NCBI GenBank assembly: GCA_023091665.1
Contig: JALJCQ010000001.1
Span: 186,001 to 250,000 of the forward strand
Length of the DNA: 64,000 nucleotides
Direction: 5' to 3'
Origin: Pythium myriotylum
Lineage: Eukaryota; Oomycota; Peronosporomycetes; Pythiales; Pythiaceae
Shown: positions 39,702 to 50,196 of the stretch, piece after piece
Layout of the letters: the number at the start of each line of letters is the position of its first letter
Numbering within the stretch: the stretch's first letter is position 1
Notes under the pieces: model-generated
The model's input: only the letters and a program-made list of their open reading frames with translations
Told to the model about the DNA's origin: nothing
The model's database searches: none
Made by a program: the position numbers and the translations under genes

Positions 39702-41145
39702 TTACACGGTGATCAAGACTCGGCGGTTCGGGTTCTTCTGCAGCTTGTGGCTTCGCTTGTCCAGTCGTTCGCGGTGCTTGTGGAACTGGTGGCCCTGGCG
39801 TTTGGCCTCTTGGACCGACATCCCGCCGGCAATGTTCTGTACCATCACCATCACCCCATGACGTGTCAGTCCAACCAAAATGAATCAACACAGAACTGTT
39901 CGGAACACTCACGTTTCGTCGTCGCATGAAGTTCGCCACGAACGCCGTGGACAAGGCCGTGCTGCCGGCCGAAGCGTCCACACCAGCCAGCTGATACGTG
40001 AGCAGCAGCTTCTCCTTGGTCGCTCGCGCCACCGATTCACGCGTGTCTTCGGGGCGGAACCGCTGGCGGTAGTATCGTCGGAACTCGCGCTGGCCGATGC
40101 GACGGCCGCTCGGTAGCACCAGCTCGCCCGTCTCGGAAACGCCGATGACGTTGTCCTCCTCCTCGTCGCTCTCTTCCTCCTCCTCGTCCGCCACTTCTTC
40201 TTCGACGACTTCCTCGTCGTCGTCGATCTCGGCCTCGCTGTCGGTTTCCCACTCGACTTCTTCTTCGCCGGCCGCTTCGGCCATCTCCTTGCGCTTCTGC
40301 TTGCGCTCCTTCTTCGTGTATTGCGCCGAGAAGTCGTAAAAGTCGAGCAGCTCTTCCATGTCTTCGTCCTCTTCGTAGAGCAATTTGCAGTGCGACAGGG
40401 CCGTCATGTGCTTCTGCACGTCCTGGTAGCTGCGAAAGGTCTTGCCCTTGCCGTTGCAGTACAAGCAGAAATGGCCGAGCTTGACTTTTTCGGCCAGGTA
40501 GCCCACGAGTCCTTCGAGGTCCGTGAGGTACTCGACGTCCGGGATGAAGAAGCCGTGTTCTTTGAGCATATGCGAGAGACACGAGTCGAGATCCTCGGCG
40601 CGGTGCGTGCAGAAGATGCAGTCTTCCTTGTCGAGCGGGATCTGCTTCTTGTACTCTTCGAGCGACATGGTCGGCTCGCCGGCATTCTCCTCGTCGCCGT
40701 CTTCATCACTCTCCTTCTCCACGGGCTTGTTCGTCACCGCGTCGATCTCCACGACGTCGAGCTTCTTGGTGATCGTCGCGACGGCGTTGGCGACCTCGGG
40801 CTTGGACTTTGCATTCGCGAGGTGTTTCTTCGAGAGCAAGTGGTTCTCGTAGGCGTTGGCGTTCGAAAAGGTCTTGTTGCAGGCCACGCACTTGGTCATG
40901 GTCTTGACGCCGGCCTTGGCCATCTCTTCTTTCTTCTTGAGCTGCTTCTGCTTCGGGTCGCTCGCGGCCTGCGCCTGCTTCTCGGCCACGACCTTGGCCA
41001 TGCGCGCGAGGAACTGCTCCTCGGTCACGGGCGGCAGCTCGACCACCTTGCGCTTGAGGTTGTAGCGGTGCCAGTCGCCGCGGAAGTGCTCCTTCTGCTC
41101 GCCCGGCAGCGAGAACTCGAGCCGACACGCCGTGCACGTCCACAT
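39702..41145 (-). CDS. REI1/ZNF622-type cytoplasmic 60S ribosome biogenesis factor
   Basis: 455 residues from two exons (41145-39913 and 39836-39702). The first ATG gives MWTCTACRLEFSLPGEQKEH, the N-terminal C2H2 finger; a second C2H2 finger is KCVACNKTFSNANAYENHLL; the paired ZNF622 fingers follow (CIFCTHRAEDLDSCLSHM and FCLYCNGKGKTFRSYQDVQ). An acidic region and the conserved C-terminal block (LPSGRRIGQREFRRYYRQRF, then LDKRSHKLQKNPNRR) complete the match. REI1 helps release Arx1 from pre-60S particles and probes the nascent-peptide exit tunnel with its C terminus. The 76-nt intron has a CTGAC branch site. Divergent with D2HGDH across 389 bases. Confidence 0.92.
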
Positions 41146-41300
41146 CGCGTTGGCCTCTTCACGTCGCTTCGAGCTTGTCGTCACCTGCTGATCTGCGAAG
41201 AGCTTTTGGGTGGCCCGCTGGTCTCGACCCAAATTACAATTCAATTGGAACCCAATTTTAATTTTTCGAATACGTGGGCAAGTCACTGCGACAAGGGAAT

Positions 41301-41454
41301 GTCGCGCGAAGGTACGTCGGAAATGTCGCACGAAGAGGGGGCACGCCCCCTGTCTGCGGGTAGTCGTCAGTGCGCCGGAAATGTCGCACGAAGGGTCGTC
41401 TGTAGGGAGGTCGCGCGAAGGTCCCACGTTGAAGCTCTGCGTGTCGCACGAAGG
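41301..41454 (+). promoter_or_regulatory. Five-copy GTCGCRCGAAGG motif array in a divergent promoter
   Basis: Five copies in one orientation: 41301-41312, 41325-41335 (last base differs), 41383-41394, 41410-41421 and 41443-41454. Copies 2 and 3 share a longer unit with CGGAAAT before them. The array fills the region between REI1 (start 41145, leftward) and D2HGDH (start 41535, rightward). It may be a transcription-factor site array or a decayed tandem repeat. Confidence 0.7.
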
Positions 41455-41534
41455 TACCAGCGTTTGCGCCACCGAGCAGCTCCATCCGGATCTCCATCCA
41501 GCAGCACCACACGGACCCTTGACGACGTTCCTCG

Positions 41535-43100
41535 ATGCTGCTGCGCTCGCTGCGTCCTCTCGCCGCCCCGCGCCGCCGCCTGCTGAGCTCGTCGGCGGCG
41601 CGCGACCCGCGGCTCGCGAGCTGGGGCGCGCCGGACCGGGCGTTCTTCGAGTCGCTGCTCTCGCCGGCCAACGTGCTCACGGCCGCCGACGACACGGCGC
41701 CGTTCACGGTGGACTGGCTCAAAAAGTACAAGGCGTCGAGCGCGCACCAAATGGTGCTGCGCCCCAAGACGACCGAGCAGGTCTCGGCCATCCTCAAGTA
41801 CTGCAACGAGCGCCGGCTGCCCGTCGTGCCGCAGGGAGGCAACACGGGCCTCGTCGGCGGCTCCGTGCCCGTGCACGACGAGATCGTGCTCTCGCTCGGC
41901 GCCATGAACAGCGTGCTCTCCTTCGACGAGGTCTCGGGCATCCTCGTGGCCGAGGCCGGCTGCATCCTCGAGAACCTGGACAACTTCGTCGCCAAGCACG
42001 GCTACATGATGCCGCTCGATCTCGGCGCCAAGGGCACGTGCCAGATCGGAGGCAACGTCGCGGCCAATGCCGGCGGCTTGCGGCTGCTGCGGTACGGGTC
42101 GCTGCACGGCACGGTGCTGGGCGTGGAGGCCGTGCTGGCCGACGGCACGGTCGTGGACTGCCTCTCGACCATGCGCAAGGACAACACGGGCTACGACCTC
42201 AAGCAGCTATTCATCGGCTCGGAAGGCACGCTCGGCGTCGTGACCAAGGTCTCGATCCTCACGCCACCGCGCTCCTCGTCCGTGAACGTGGCGCTGCTGG
42301 CGTGTGAGGACTTTGAGGCCGTGCAGCGAGCCTTTGTCCAGGCCAAGCAGCACCTCGGCGAAGTGCTTTCGGCAGTGGAGTTTATGGACCGCCAGTCGAT
42401 CGACATGGTTCTCTCTCAGCAGGACTGGACCAAGGACCCGCTCGAGTCCAAGTCGCCGTACTACGTGCTCATCGAGACCTCGGGTAGCAATGCGGCCCAT
42501 GACATGGAGAAGCTGGAGGCGTACCTCGAGTCGGCCATGGGCAACGGCACGGTCGTCGACGGCACGGTCGCGCAGGACGCGCAGCAGGCTCGCAAGCTCT
42601 TCATGATCCGTGAGGACATCACGCTCTCACTGAGCTCGCGTGGGTACGTGTACAAGTACGACATCTCGTTGCCCATCAACGAGTACTACAACATTGTCGA
42701 GGAGACACGCAAGCGGTTGGCGCCGTTCGGCGCCGAGGTCGTCGCGTTCGGCCACCTGGGCGACTGCAACTTGCACCTCAACATCTCGACGCTCGAGTAC
42801 GACGAGCGCGTCTTCAAGGCGCTCGAGCCCTTTGTCTTTGAGTGGACATGTACGTTTTGCTTAGGTTCGAGATGGGATGTAGACAGTCACTAACCCTTTC
42901 TGTCTGTTTCTGTGTGCTTGACAGCCAAGTATCGCGGCAGCATCAGCGCCGAGCACGGCATCGGCACGCACAAGCCTTCGTACTTGCACTTGTCCAAGTC
43001 GGCGAACGCCATCAACCTCATGCGCCAGATGAAGCAGATGATGGATCCAAACGGCATCCTGAACCCGTACAAAGTCATCCCGCCGGCCGAGTCGCAGTGA
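41535..43100 (+). CDS. D2HGDH: D-2-hydroxyglutarate dehydrogenase, mitochondrial (FAD)
   Basis: 496 residues from two exons (41535-42849 and 42925-43100). The N-terminal 22 residues (MLLRSLRPLAAPRRRLLSSS) form an Arg-rich mitochondrial presequence. The FAD-binding PCMH domain shows PVVPQGGNTGLVGGSVPV, LDLGAKGTCQIGGNVAANAG and GSEGTLGVVTKV. The C-terminal FAD-oxidase domain shows GEVVAFGHLGD-type metal-binding sequence (here FGHLGDCNLHLNI, followed later by ISAEHGIGTHK across the intron). This family oxidises D-2-hydroxyglutarate to 2-oxoglutarate, passing electrons to the respiratory chain through ETF. A D-lactate dehydrogenase role is less likely, given the YGxxP-less C-terminal block and overall length. 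Confidence 0.88.
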
Positions 43101-43574
43101 GGCTTTCTCATCTCATAGAATCCAATTCAGTTGTTACTCTGGACTTGGTATGTATCGTTCCGGACAGGCTAGTGTTTGATCTTGAGGAAGACAGTCGCTC
43201 CCGATCGGCCCAACGCATCCATCAAGCGTTGTAGTGGATGAGATGTTCACAAATTTTACCCAGCTCCCAGTAGAGCTTAGATGCTCTTTGAGGAAGACAG
43301 TGGCCGCCAACGCATCGATCAAACCCTGTACAGGATGGAGGCCATTTGGTTCATGTTGTCCACGCATTCTACCCAGCTCTTGAAGGAGTCTGCGTAGCCT
43401 ACGCCATGGGGAATGCTCGCTCGTCGCAACCCAGGACAACCTGTGGAGGGATCGGTTTCATAGCGTGTTCTTGGATAAAGACAGACAAGGAAGGACCAAC
43501 AAATCGACGTGGACATTGTGCGTGTTTTACGCGTGAGAGGAGAAGAAAATGGGGAGGGAGGAGGGGGGGGGTTT
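43101..43574. repeat. Short spacer with an imperfect ~120-base tandem duplication
   Basis: About 43180-43280 and 43290-43390 share GAGGAAGACAGT, CAACGCATC, ATCAA and TCTACCCAGCTC-type blocks in the same order, with indels. This spacer separates the convergent 3' ends of D2HGDH and the aminotransferase. Confidence 0.6.
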
Positions 43575-45111
43575 CTAGGCGTTCTGGACGACCTCGGCCA
43601 TGCTCTGGGCGATGTACTCGACGTTCTTGGAGGTGACGCCCGCCATGCTCACGCGGCCGTCCTTGGTGAGGTATATGTGGTGCTTCTCGATCATGCGCGA
43701 GACCTGGGCCTCGGTGAGCCCCGTGTAGCAGAACATGCCGATCTGGTCCGTGATGTGGCGCCAGTCGTTGGGCTTGACGCCGCTGGCGGCCTCGACCTTT
43801 TCCACGGCCGCGCGCAGGCTCTTGCGCATCGAGATGATGCGGTCGGCCATGCCTTTGCACTCGGCGTACCACTGCTTCTTGAGCTCCGGGTCCGAGAGGA
43901 TCGTCGCGACGATGAGCGAGCCGTGGATCGGCGGGTTCGAGTACATGGGGCGGATCAAGATCTTGAGCTGCGACTCGACTCGCGCGGCCTCGTCCGCGTC
44001 GGCGCAGACGACGCTGAGCGCGCCGACGCGCTCGCCGTAGAGCCCAAAGTTCTTGGCGTACGACTGGCTCAGCAAGATCTCGTGGCCCTGCTCGACAAAG
44101 TAGCGCACGGCGGCGGCGTCGCGCGTGGCGTCGCCCGAGGCGAAGCCCTGGTACGCGCAGTCGAAGAACGCGATGTGCTGCTTGGCCTTGAACACGTCCG
44201 AGATCTGCTTCCACTGGTCCATGGTCGGGTCGACGCCCGTCGGGTTGTGGGCGCACGCGTGGAGCAAGAAGACCGAGCCGTCGGGCGCGCCCTGGAGATC
44301 CGAGAGCAGCCCGGCGAAGTCGAGCCCGCGCGACGCCGGCTCGAAGTACGAGTAGCGCAGCACCTCGAGCCCGGCGTCCTTGAGGATCGGGATGTGGTTG
44401 CCCCACGTCGGGTTGGGCAGGTATACCGGCGTGCCCTTGCCCAGGAAGCGCGCGAGGAACTCGCCGGCGAGACGCACGCCGCCCGTGCCCGAGATGGTCT
44501 GAGAGAGAGAGAGAAAGGGGGTCAGAGAGAGAGAGAGAGAGAGAAGGAGGGAAGAGGAGGGAGGACGTGCCTGCACGCCGGCGACGCGCTTGGCCTGGAG
44601 CGCCGGGGAGTCGTCGCCGTAGGCGAACTGGAGCGAGAGGTCGACAAAGTCCTTCATGCCTAATAGAGAAGGTGAGGAGATTGTTCTGGGAGAGGAGAAT
44701 GTTCTACAGAGAGAGGAGATTGTTCTCTCGCGAGCAGAACGTACCGGCGATGCCGGCGTACTCCTTGTTCTTGCCGGCGGCCATGATGCGTCGCTCGGCC
44801 TCGAGCACCGATGGCAGCACGTACGGCTTGCCGTTGTCATCGCGGTAGGCGCCGACGCCGAGCGAGACCTTGCGCGCGTCCGTGTCCTAGAGCCCACGGG
44901 CACCCGTGAGCTGCGTGTCCGTAAAGAACCGGAACCAATGTCCGTAAAGTACCTTGTTGAAGCGGTCCGTGAGGCCGAGGATCGGATCCGCAGGACCCAT
45001 GGGCACCTCCTTGAGCCACGTGGCGGCCGCCGGCGCGCTGAAGGAGCGCGGGAACAGAGCGCGAGAGCGCAGCGGCGCCGCGGCGCGCACGAGTCTTCGC
45101 ATCGAGAGCAT
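43575..45111 (-). CDS. Aspartate aminotransferase, mitochondrial
   Basis: 437 residues from four exons (45111-44953, 44886-44745, 44659-44571, 44498-43575), all in frame. The N terminus is an Arg/Ala/Ser-rich mitochondrial presequence (RRLVRAAAPLRSRALFPRSF). Family landmarks: KVSLGVGAYRDDNGKPYVLP, KEYAGIAGMKDF, RVAGVQTISGTGGVRLA (across intron 3), NPTWGNH, HACAHNPTGVDP, FFDCAYQGFASGD and the pyridoxal-phosphate lysine in SQSYAKNFGLYGERVG. It interconverts aspartate and oxaloacetate with glutamate and 2-oxoglutarate, serving the malate-aspartate shuttle. Intron 3 (44570-44499) begins GC rather than GT (CAG|GCACGT) and ends CAG; the exon-end VQ is conserved in the family, so the GC donor is the best reading. 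A GA/TC microsatellite fills that intron. Confidence 0.93.
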
Positions 45112-46691
45112 GTCAGCAAGAGCGTGGAGATATCTTTATGAGCCTGTGGCTGCTGGGGGATCGGGTGTACCACACGACCAATACACACAAAAAACCGATG
45201 AACCAAGCACCAAACACATTCATTGCGACGGTGTTTTTTACAGGCGTAAACAAAACTTATATACTCGGGAATCTATGAAAAGTGTTTAAAACAAGCAACA
45301 ACGAGTGTTGGATTTGGAACGTGCTTGTGGTCGGAGCACCTGCGTTGGGCGTGGTGACCAGCATGCGCATACACCTCGTTGAAGCTCGGTCGAGCACTGA
45401 CGCGTGGATGGCGGTGGGCTCGGCTGGGCGGTCCAACGCCCGCCGCGAACCTCGGCTGTCTCTTTTTCTCGAGGAGGCGATCGGGAATCCACTCGCCGCG
45501 AGAAGCTCCAAACGCACTCGGGGGACCGAAACCCAAAAAAGTTCTTCTCGGGCTGGAACCGTTTTGTCCTGTTTACCACATAATTTTTTTTTCTCGGCAC
45601 AATATAGTCGAGCGTTTTTTGACCCTGAGCGTGTTTGAGAGGGAACGCATTTCTTTTGTCAGAGGCGTTCGTCTGCAGACACGGAACGAAAAAAAGCATT
45701 GGTGGAGACAGCGATGGAGCCGATCTGTGACAGAGAGTGCGTGGTGGAGATGTCGAGGGAAGGTTGTTCCAAGTTTGGACTAACTGAGGTCTCACGTGTG
45801 ACGCATGGCTCGTCACTAGTGACGACCTCGTGGCCCACAACATCGCAACCGAGCCGAACAAGAGACATGCAAAGATCGTTCTTTGTGAAAAGGTGTCGCT
45901 CCGCCCGCTCTCACTTCATCCCTCCTCGAAGTGAAGCCAGCAAAGGTTGTCGGATTGGACTGACTGGCGAAGATTCGGAGACAACTCGTTCCAGAACAGA
46001 TCTCCCTTCTTCCCAACTCATAACCAGACAAGGGTATTTCTGTTCCACTCTCACGGAGGCTGGAGGCAGTCCGGATGGAAGACGTTCGTGGGTAAATTTA
46101 GACCCGACCACAGAACCGTTCCACGCTTACGGTACAGTTACAGCAAGTGAAAAAGCGTCGGAGTCGTTTTGTGGGGTTGTGACAGCTCCAGGTTACTCAC
46201 ACCTGGAGATTCAGCCAATGAGAATCCTCTATTAATATTTTGCGCATTTATGATTGGCAAAAAGAATTCGAATGTCTCTCAAATTCGGGGATGAGCGCGG
46301 TGCTCGGTTCGCGCGCTGACAGCTCATTGGACACGCAGTTCAAATTTGAACTGGCGGGGCAGTGGTAAACTTCATGTAAACTACACGCGCCCACCACTTC
46401 AAGTTTCGGTCAGTTCTATCCGCTCGGGTCCGTAAACTTCGCCCTGATCCCGTAACCTTCCCGTAATATTCCCTGAAGCCATCTTCCGCACCTCTCTGAT
46501 TGGCGGATTTTTGTGTCCTCCCCGTTAACTAACATTGCACCAAAAGCAGCATTTGTTCGATCGTCAAGGAGAAGGAGAGGGGGGAGAGCGTTTTTTGTTC
46601 TCCGCTCCGGGTTTTTTCGTTCTCCGCTCGAACGCTCATTCCGAGTCCAGCACCAAGCCACTCAAGCTCTCTACTCCCCATCAACCCCAAG
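45112..46691. other. Upstream region of the aminotransferase and of histone H1
   Basis: 1.6 kb without a supported gene. The right part is the H1 promoter region: a perfect 16-base palindrome AGTTCAAATTTGAACT lies at 46337-46352, and GCTCATTCCGAGTCC near 46635 resembles the oomycete initiator (GCTCATTYY) about 60 bases before the ATG. Confidence 0.45.
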
Positions 46692-47297
46692 ATGCCGTCC
46701 GCCACGACTGCCGCCGCCAAGAAGAACGCCGGGCCGGGCTACTACGATCTGATCAAGGAGGCTGTCCTGTCGCTCAAGGAGCGCAGCGGGTCGTCGCGCC
46801 AGGCCATCGACAAGTACGTCGCGGCCAAGAAGGGCGAGGGCTACTCCAAGTCGCGCCTCAACATCGCGCTCAAGAAGGGCGTCGAGACGGGCAAGCTCGT
46901 GGCCGTCAAGGGCTCGTTCAAGCTCGCGGCCGAGGAGAAGAAGGCCAAGAAGGCCGCCGCGAGCGCCGAGAAGAAGCCCAAGAAGGCCGTCGTGGCCGTC
47001 GGCGACAAGAAGAAGGCCAAGAAGACGACCAAGAAGGTCGTGGTCGCCAAGAAACCGGCCGCCAAGAAGACGGACAAGAGCAAGAAGCCAGCGGCCAAGA
47101 AGGCCTCGGCGACGGTCGGCAAGAAGGCGGTCAAGAAGACGGACGCCAAGAAGAAGAAGGCGGCGACCAAGCCCAAGAAGGTGGCCAGCAAGAAGGTCTC
47201 GGCCAAGAAGCCCACGACGACCAAGAAGAAGACGGTCAAGAAGGCCCCGGCAGCAGCCAAGAAGGCCGCCAAGAAGCCCGCGGCCAAGAAGGACTAA
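46692..47297 (+). CDS. Linker histone H1
   Basis: 201 residues, single exon. The globular H1/H5 winged-helix domain (about residues 14-82) reads GYYDLIKEAVLSLKERSGSS, RQAIDKYVAAKKGEGYSKSR and LNIALKKGVETGKLVAVKGS. The remainder is a Lys/Ala/Pro tail with repeated AKK and KKA modules (about 42 percent Lys by inspection), typical of linker histones. It binds nucleosome dyad and linker DNA and compacts chromatin. The ATG context AAGATG follows a short pyrimidine-rich leader. Intronless, as usual for histone genes. Confidence 0.95.
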   Translation: MPSATTAAAKKNAGPGYYDLIKEAVLSLKERSGSSRQAIDKYVAAKKGEGYSKSRLNIALKKGVETGKLVAVKGSFKLAAEEKKAKKAAASAEKKPKKAVVAVGDKKKAKKTTKKVVVAKKPAAKKTDKSKKPAAKKASATVGKKAVKKTDAKKKKAATKPKKVASKKVSAKKPTTTKKKTVKKAPAAAKKAAKKPAAKKD

Positions 47298-47587
47298 GGG
47301 CGTTGGTATCTTCCTATCCCCCTCTTGTAGTTATTAGCACCACCCCGGCCCCTCCAAGCGCTGTGTGAAGACCGAGGTCCCCCTTCTCCATTTGTTATTC
47401 TTATTCGCTGCATCTCTTCCCGACTCTCGTTGCGACGCGGGATCGCAAGCGACGGCGCCACGTTCCTCTCTCTCTCTCTCTCGTGTGTGTACGTTTCGGC
47501 GGTTTTGTAAGGAGCCATATTCGCGCTGGCGGACCCGTGATTTCAATGGAGTTGTTTTTTGCATTTCATTCTCGTTTCCTCGTGGGC

Positions 47588-49664
47588 TCACTCGCCAAAC
47601 AACTGCAGTCGCTGCTCTTCGATCAACGCGTGGCTCTTGTCCAGCTTGACCTGCAGCAGGTGGAGCTCTTCTTGCAGGTTCTCGATCACGTGATCTTTCC
47701 GAGCGATCGTCGTCTTGACGCGTTCGTGCAACGACGCCAACTCGGCCTCGTGGTCGCCTTGGAGCTTCTCGAGCTTCTCCTGGCAGGACGCCTCCAGCTG
47801 TCCGAGCCGCTCGCGGAGCTGCGTGGCCTCGACCGACTGCTGCTGCTTGGCGTGGGCGGCTTCGTTCTGCTGAGCCGCGGTCTGCTTCTCCAGTTCACGC
47901 ACCGTCTTCTCATGGAGCCGTCGCTCTTCGTGGAGGATCTTGGCTAGGTCGCTCGTCTTCTCCTGGGCTCGCTTGACGTCTGCACTGAGCTCGTCGTTCT
48001 GCTGACGCAGCAACTCGCGAGCCTCGTCGCCTCGGGCGACTTTGTCGTGGAGCTCGCGGTTCTTCTCCATCCAGACGCCCTCGATCTCGCTCGTTTGCTT
48101 GAGCTTGCGCTCCCACTCACGGCGCTCCTGCTCGAGCTTTTGCTTGGCTCGCTGCTCGGCCTTGTCGATCGCCTGTTGGCTTTCTTCTTGGAGCTTCTCG
48201 ATCACCATCTCGAGCTTCGAGTCGCGCGAAGCGAGCATCTGCTTCTCCATGTCTTCTTTCTGTTTGTCCATCTCTTTCCGCAGCTTGGCCGTGAGCTGCG
48301 CCTTGAACTGCTCGCACTCGACGGTCGTTTGTTCTCGCAGAGCCATGAGATCGCTCTCGTACTTGCGTGCGAGCTCTTCTTTCTCTCGGATAAACTTGTC
48401 GTTGGCCTTCTCCATGCGCTTTGACTCTTGGAGCTTGAGCTCTTCGAGTTCCTTGCCGTGGGCGCCTTTGAGTGCGCGAAGCTCTGCGTAGACTTCATTC
48501 CGAGCCGTCTCGGCTTCTTCTTGGAGCCGCCGACGTTGAGAGCTGAGCTGTTGCTGGAGCTCGGCATCAGCAGCATCGAGCCGCGTCATGAGCTTGGCTC
48601 GCTCTTTCTCGCGTGCATCGACCAGCTTGCGCTCGTACTCTTCTTTCAGTCGCATCAACGCCGAGTCCTTGTCCTTCTCTAGCTGGATATGCAGCTTCCG
48701 TCGCTCTTCTGCTGCCTGCTCCTGGGCCTTCTCGAGGTCGGCCTTGCCCTTGGTCAGGATCGCCTGGATATCGGGCTCGAGAGCTTTCACCGTGCTCTTC
48801 TTGATCTCCTCGGTCTTCTTCGTGATCCACTGCTCCCGCTTGGCCTTCTCTTGGACCTGCCACCGCTCTTTCGCGTCTTTGAGCTGCTGCTTGAACCGCT
48901 CGGCCTCTCGCGCTGCGGCGGCGTTGGCCTTTTGAAGCTCCGCGAGAAGCTCGTCGCACCGCCTCGTCAGTTCCGCCTACACAGCGAGTCGAGTAAGTTA
49001 TCGTACAGAACGAGACAAGCTCTCTCACATATACCTTGTCCGCGACGACGTTCTGTGTAAAGTCGAGATGGTTCTCCATCTCTTTCTCAAACTTGTGGTG
49101 CTGTTCTTTCAATTGCAGCTTATGCTTCTCCTCTTCTTGTGCGAGCACTTGCTTCATCTTGGCCTTGTCTTTCTTGCGCGCCATCTTCAGCAGCTCGATC
49201 GTCTTGGTCTTGTCCTGCAAGCCACCTCCTCGTCAGTCTACGAGGCAAATAGACGCGAATCCACACGCCATACAAACATTCAACTCGATTGTCAGCGTCG
49301 CGAGCTTCTCTTTGATTCCGACGATGAACTGGTGGCTGCTGTCACTGCCCGAGCGAGTCGAGCCTGAGCGATAGGACGGAGCTGGAGAATGGCTCCTCGG
49401 CTCTTCCCACGCAAAGCTCTCGTTCGGCTGTTTGCGTTCGTCTCCACGCGCCGACGCTACCGATCGACTGCTCACCGACCCCGGCACGAACGTCTGCATC
49501 TGCAGCTCCGACTGCGTCTCGATCTCGTCCAGGTAGTCGTAGAGACTCGCACTGCCCTGAGTCTGCTTGCTTCGAGTAGGCGACTGAGACGCCTGCGAGT
49601 CGCTCTCTTCGGGCTCGTACTCCGGTGGCGGCGTGGTCGCTGGATCGTCCAGCTGCAGCTCCAT
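47588..49664 (-). CDS. CEP131/AZI1-like centrosomal and ciliary coiled-coil protein
   Basis: 651 residues from three exons (49664-49278, 49214-49035, 48976-47588), GT-AG and in phase 0. The first 125 residues are Ser/Gln-rich and low in structure; from about residue 130 the protein is a nearly continuous coiled coil. Segments diagnostic for CEP131 are KTIELLKMARKKDKAKMKQV, HHKFEKEMENHLDF, KERWQVQEKAKREQWITKKT and, at the end, LHERVKTTIARKDHVIENLQ. Compared with animal CEP131 the N-terminal half is short. CEP131 acts at centriolar satellites and the transition zone and is needed for ciliogenesis, consistent with flagellate zoospores. The start at 49664 is the first ATG; the frame is open four codons further with a TTG. 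Confidence 0.85.
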
Positions 49665-50196
49665 CTTCCGACTCAAAACCTGGTTTTAAAGAGCGCATCA
49701 ACCTAGTGATGCAACGACAGACTCGTTCGGAGCTCCTCATCAGGTCCCATACCTGGTTGTTGTGGTTGTTGTCGGCCGGCGATCGCCGAACTACCACGCT
49801 TCGCATCAGACGCCCTGGCTCTACACCGTCGCCCATAGCCACACCACGACTCACCGACGCGTCTTCTCTCGCTCATGGTCGTCGTGGAGGCTTTTATTCT
49901 CCATCCAGCCCGTTACTCTCCGAGCCAAATCGGGGGCGTGAGTGACTGACTTCAACGTCTCTCTTCTAAACCCGATGTTTCTCTCTCTTAAAACCGATAG
50001 TATGGGATTTGACGTCAGCAGTCCTCTATTCGGAGCATGGCCCAGTTTGTTGCCGTCTCAACACGGCCATGGCGTGGGCCACACCATCGCTTGAAGTTCG
50101 CCCTATTTCAGCCAATCAGAGCTCACATGTAGACGACCAGCAGCCTCTCACTGTGCCATTCACAGTCCAACCTGACCCGACACCTGCCGACCGACG

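Noticed and set aside
40321..41586. 421-residue plus-strand frame opposite REI1
   Set aside because: Antisense shadow of the zinc-finger protein, rich in Leu/Val/Arg without domain structure.
43509..44663. 384-residue plus-strand frame opposite the aminotransferase
   Set aside because: Antisense of a highly conserved enzyme; no start context or domains.
46535..47368. 277-residue Gln/Glu/Arg-rich frame over histone H1
   Set aside because: Out-of-frame reading of the Lys codons of H1; the H1 frame has the globular domain and correct start.
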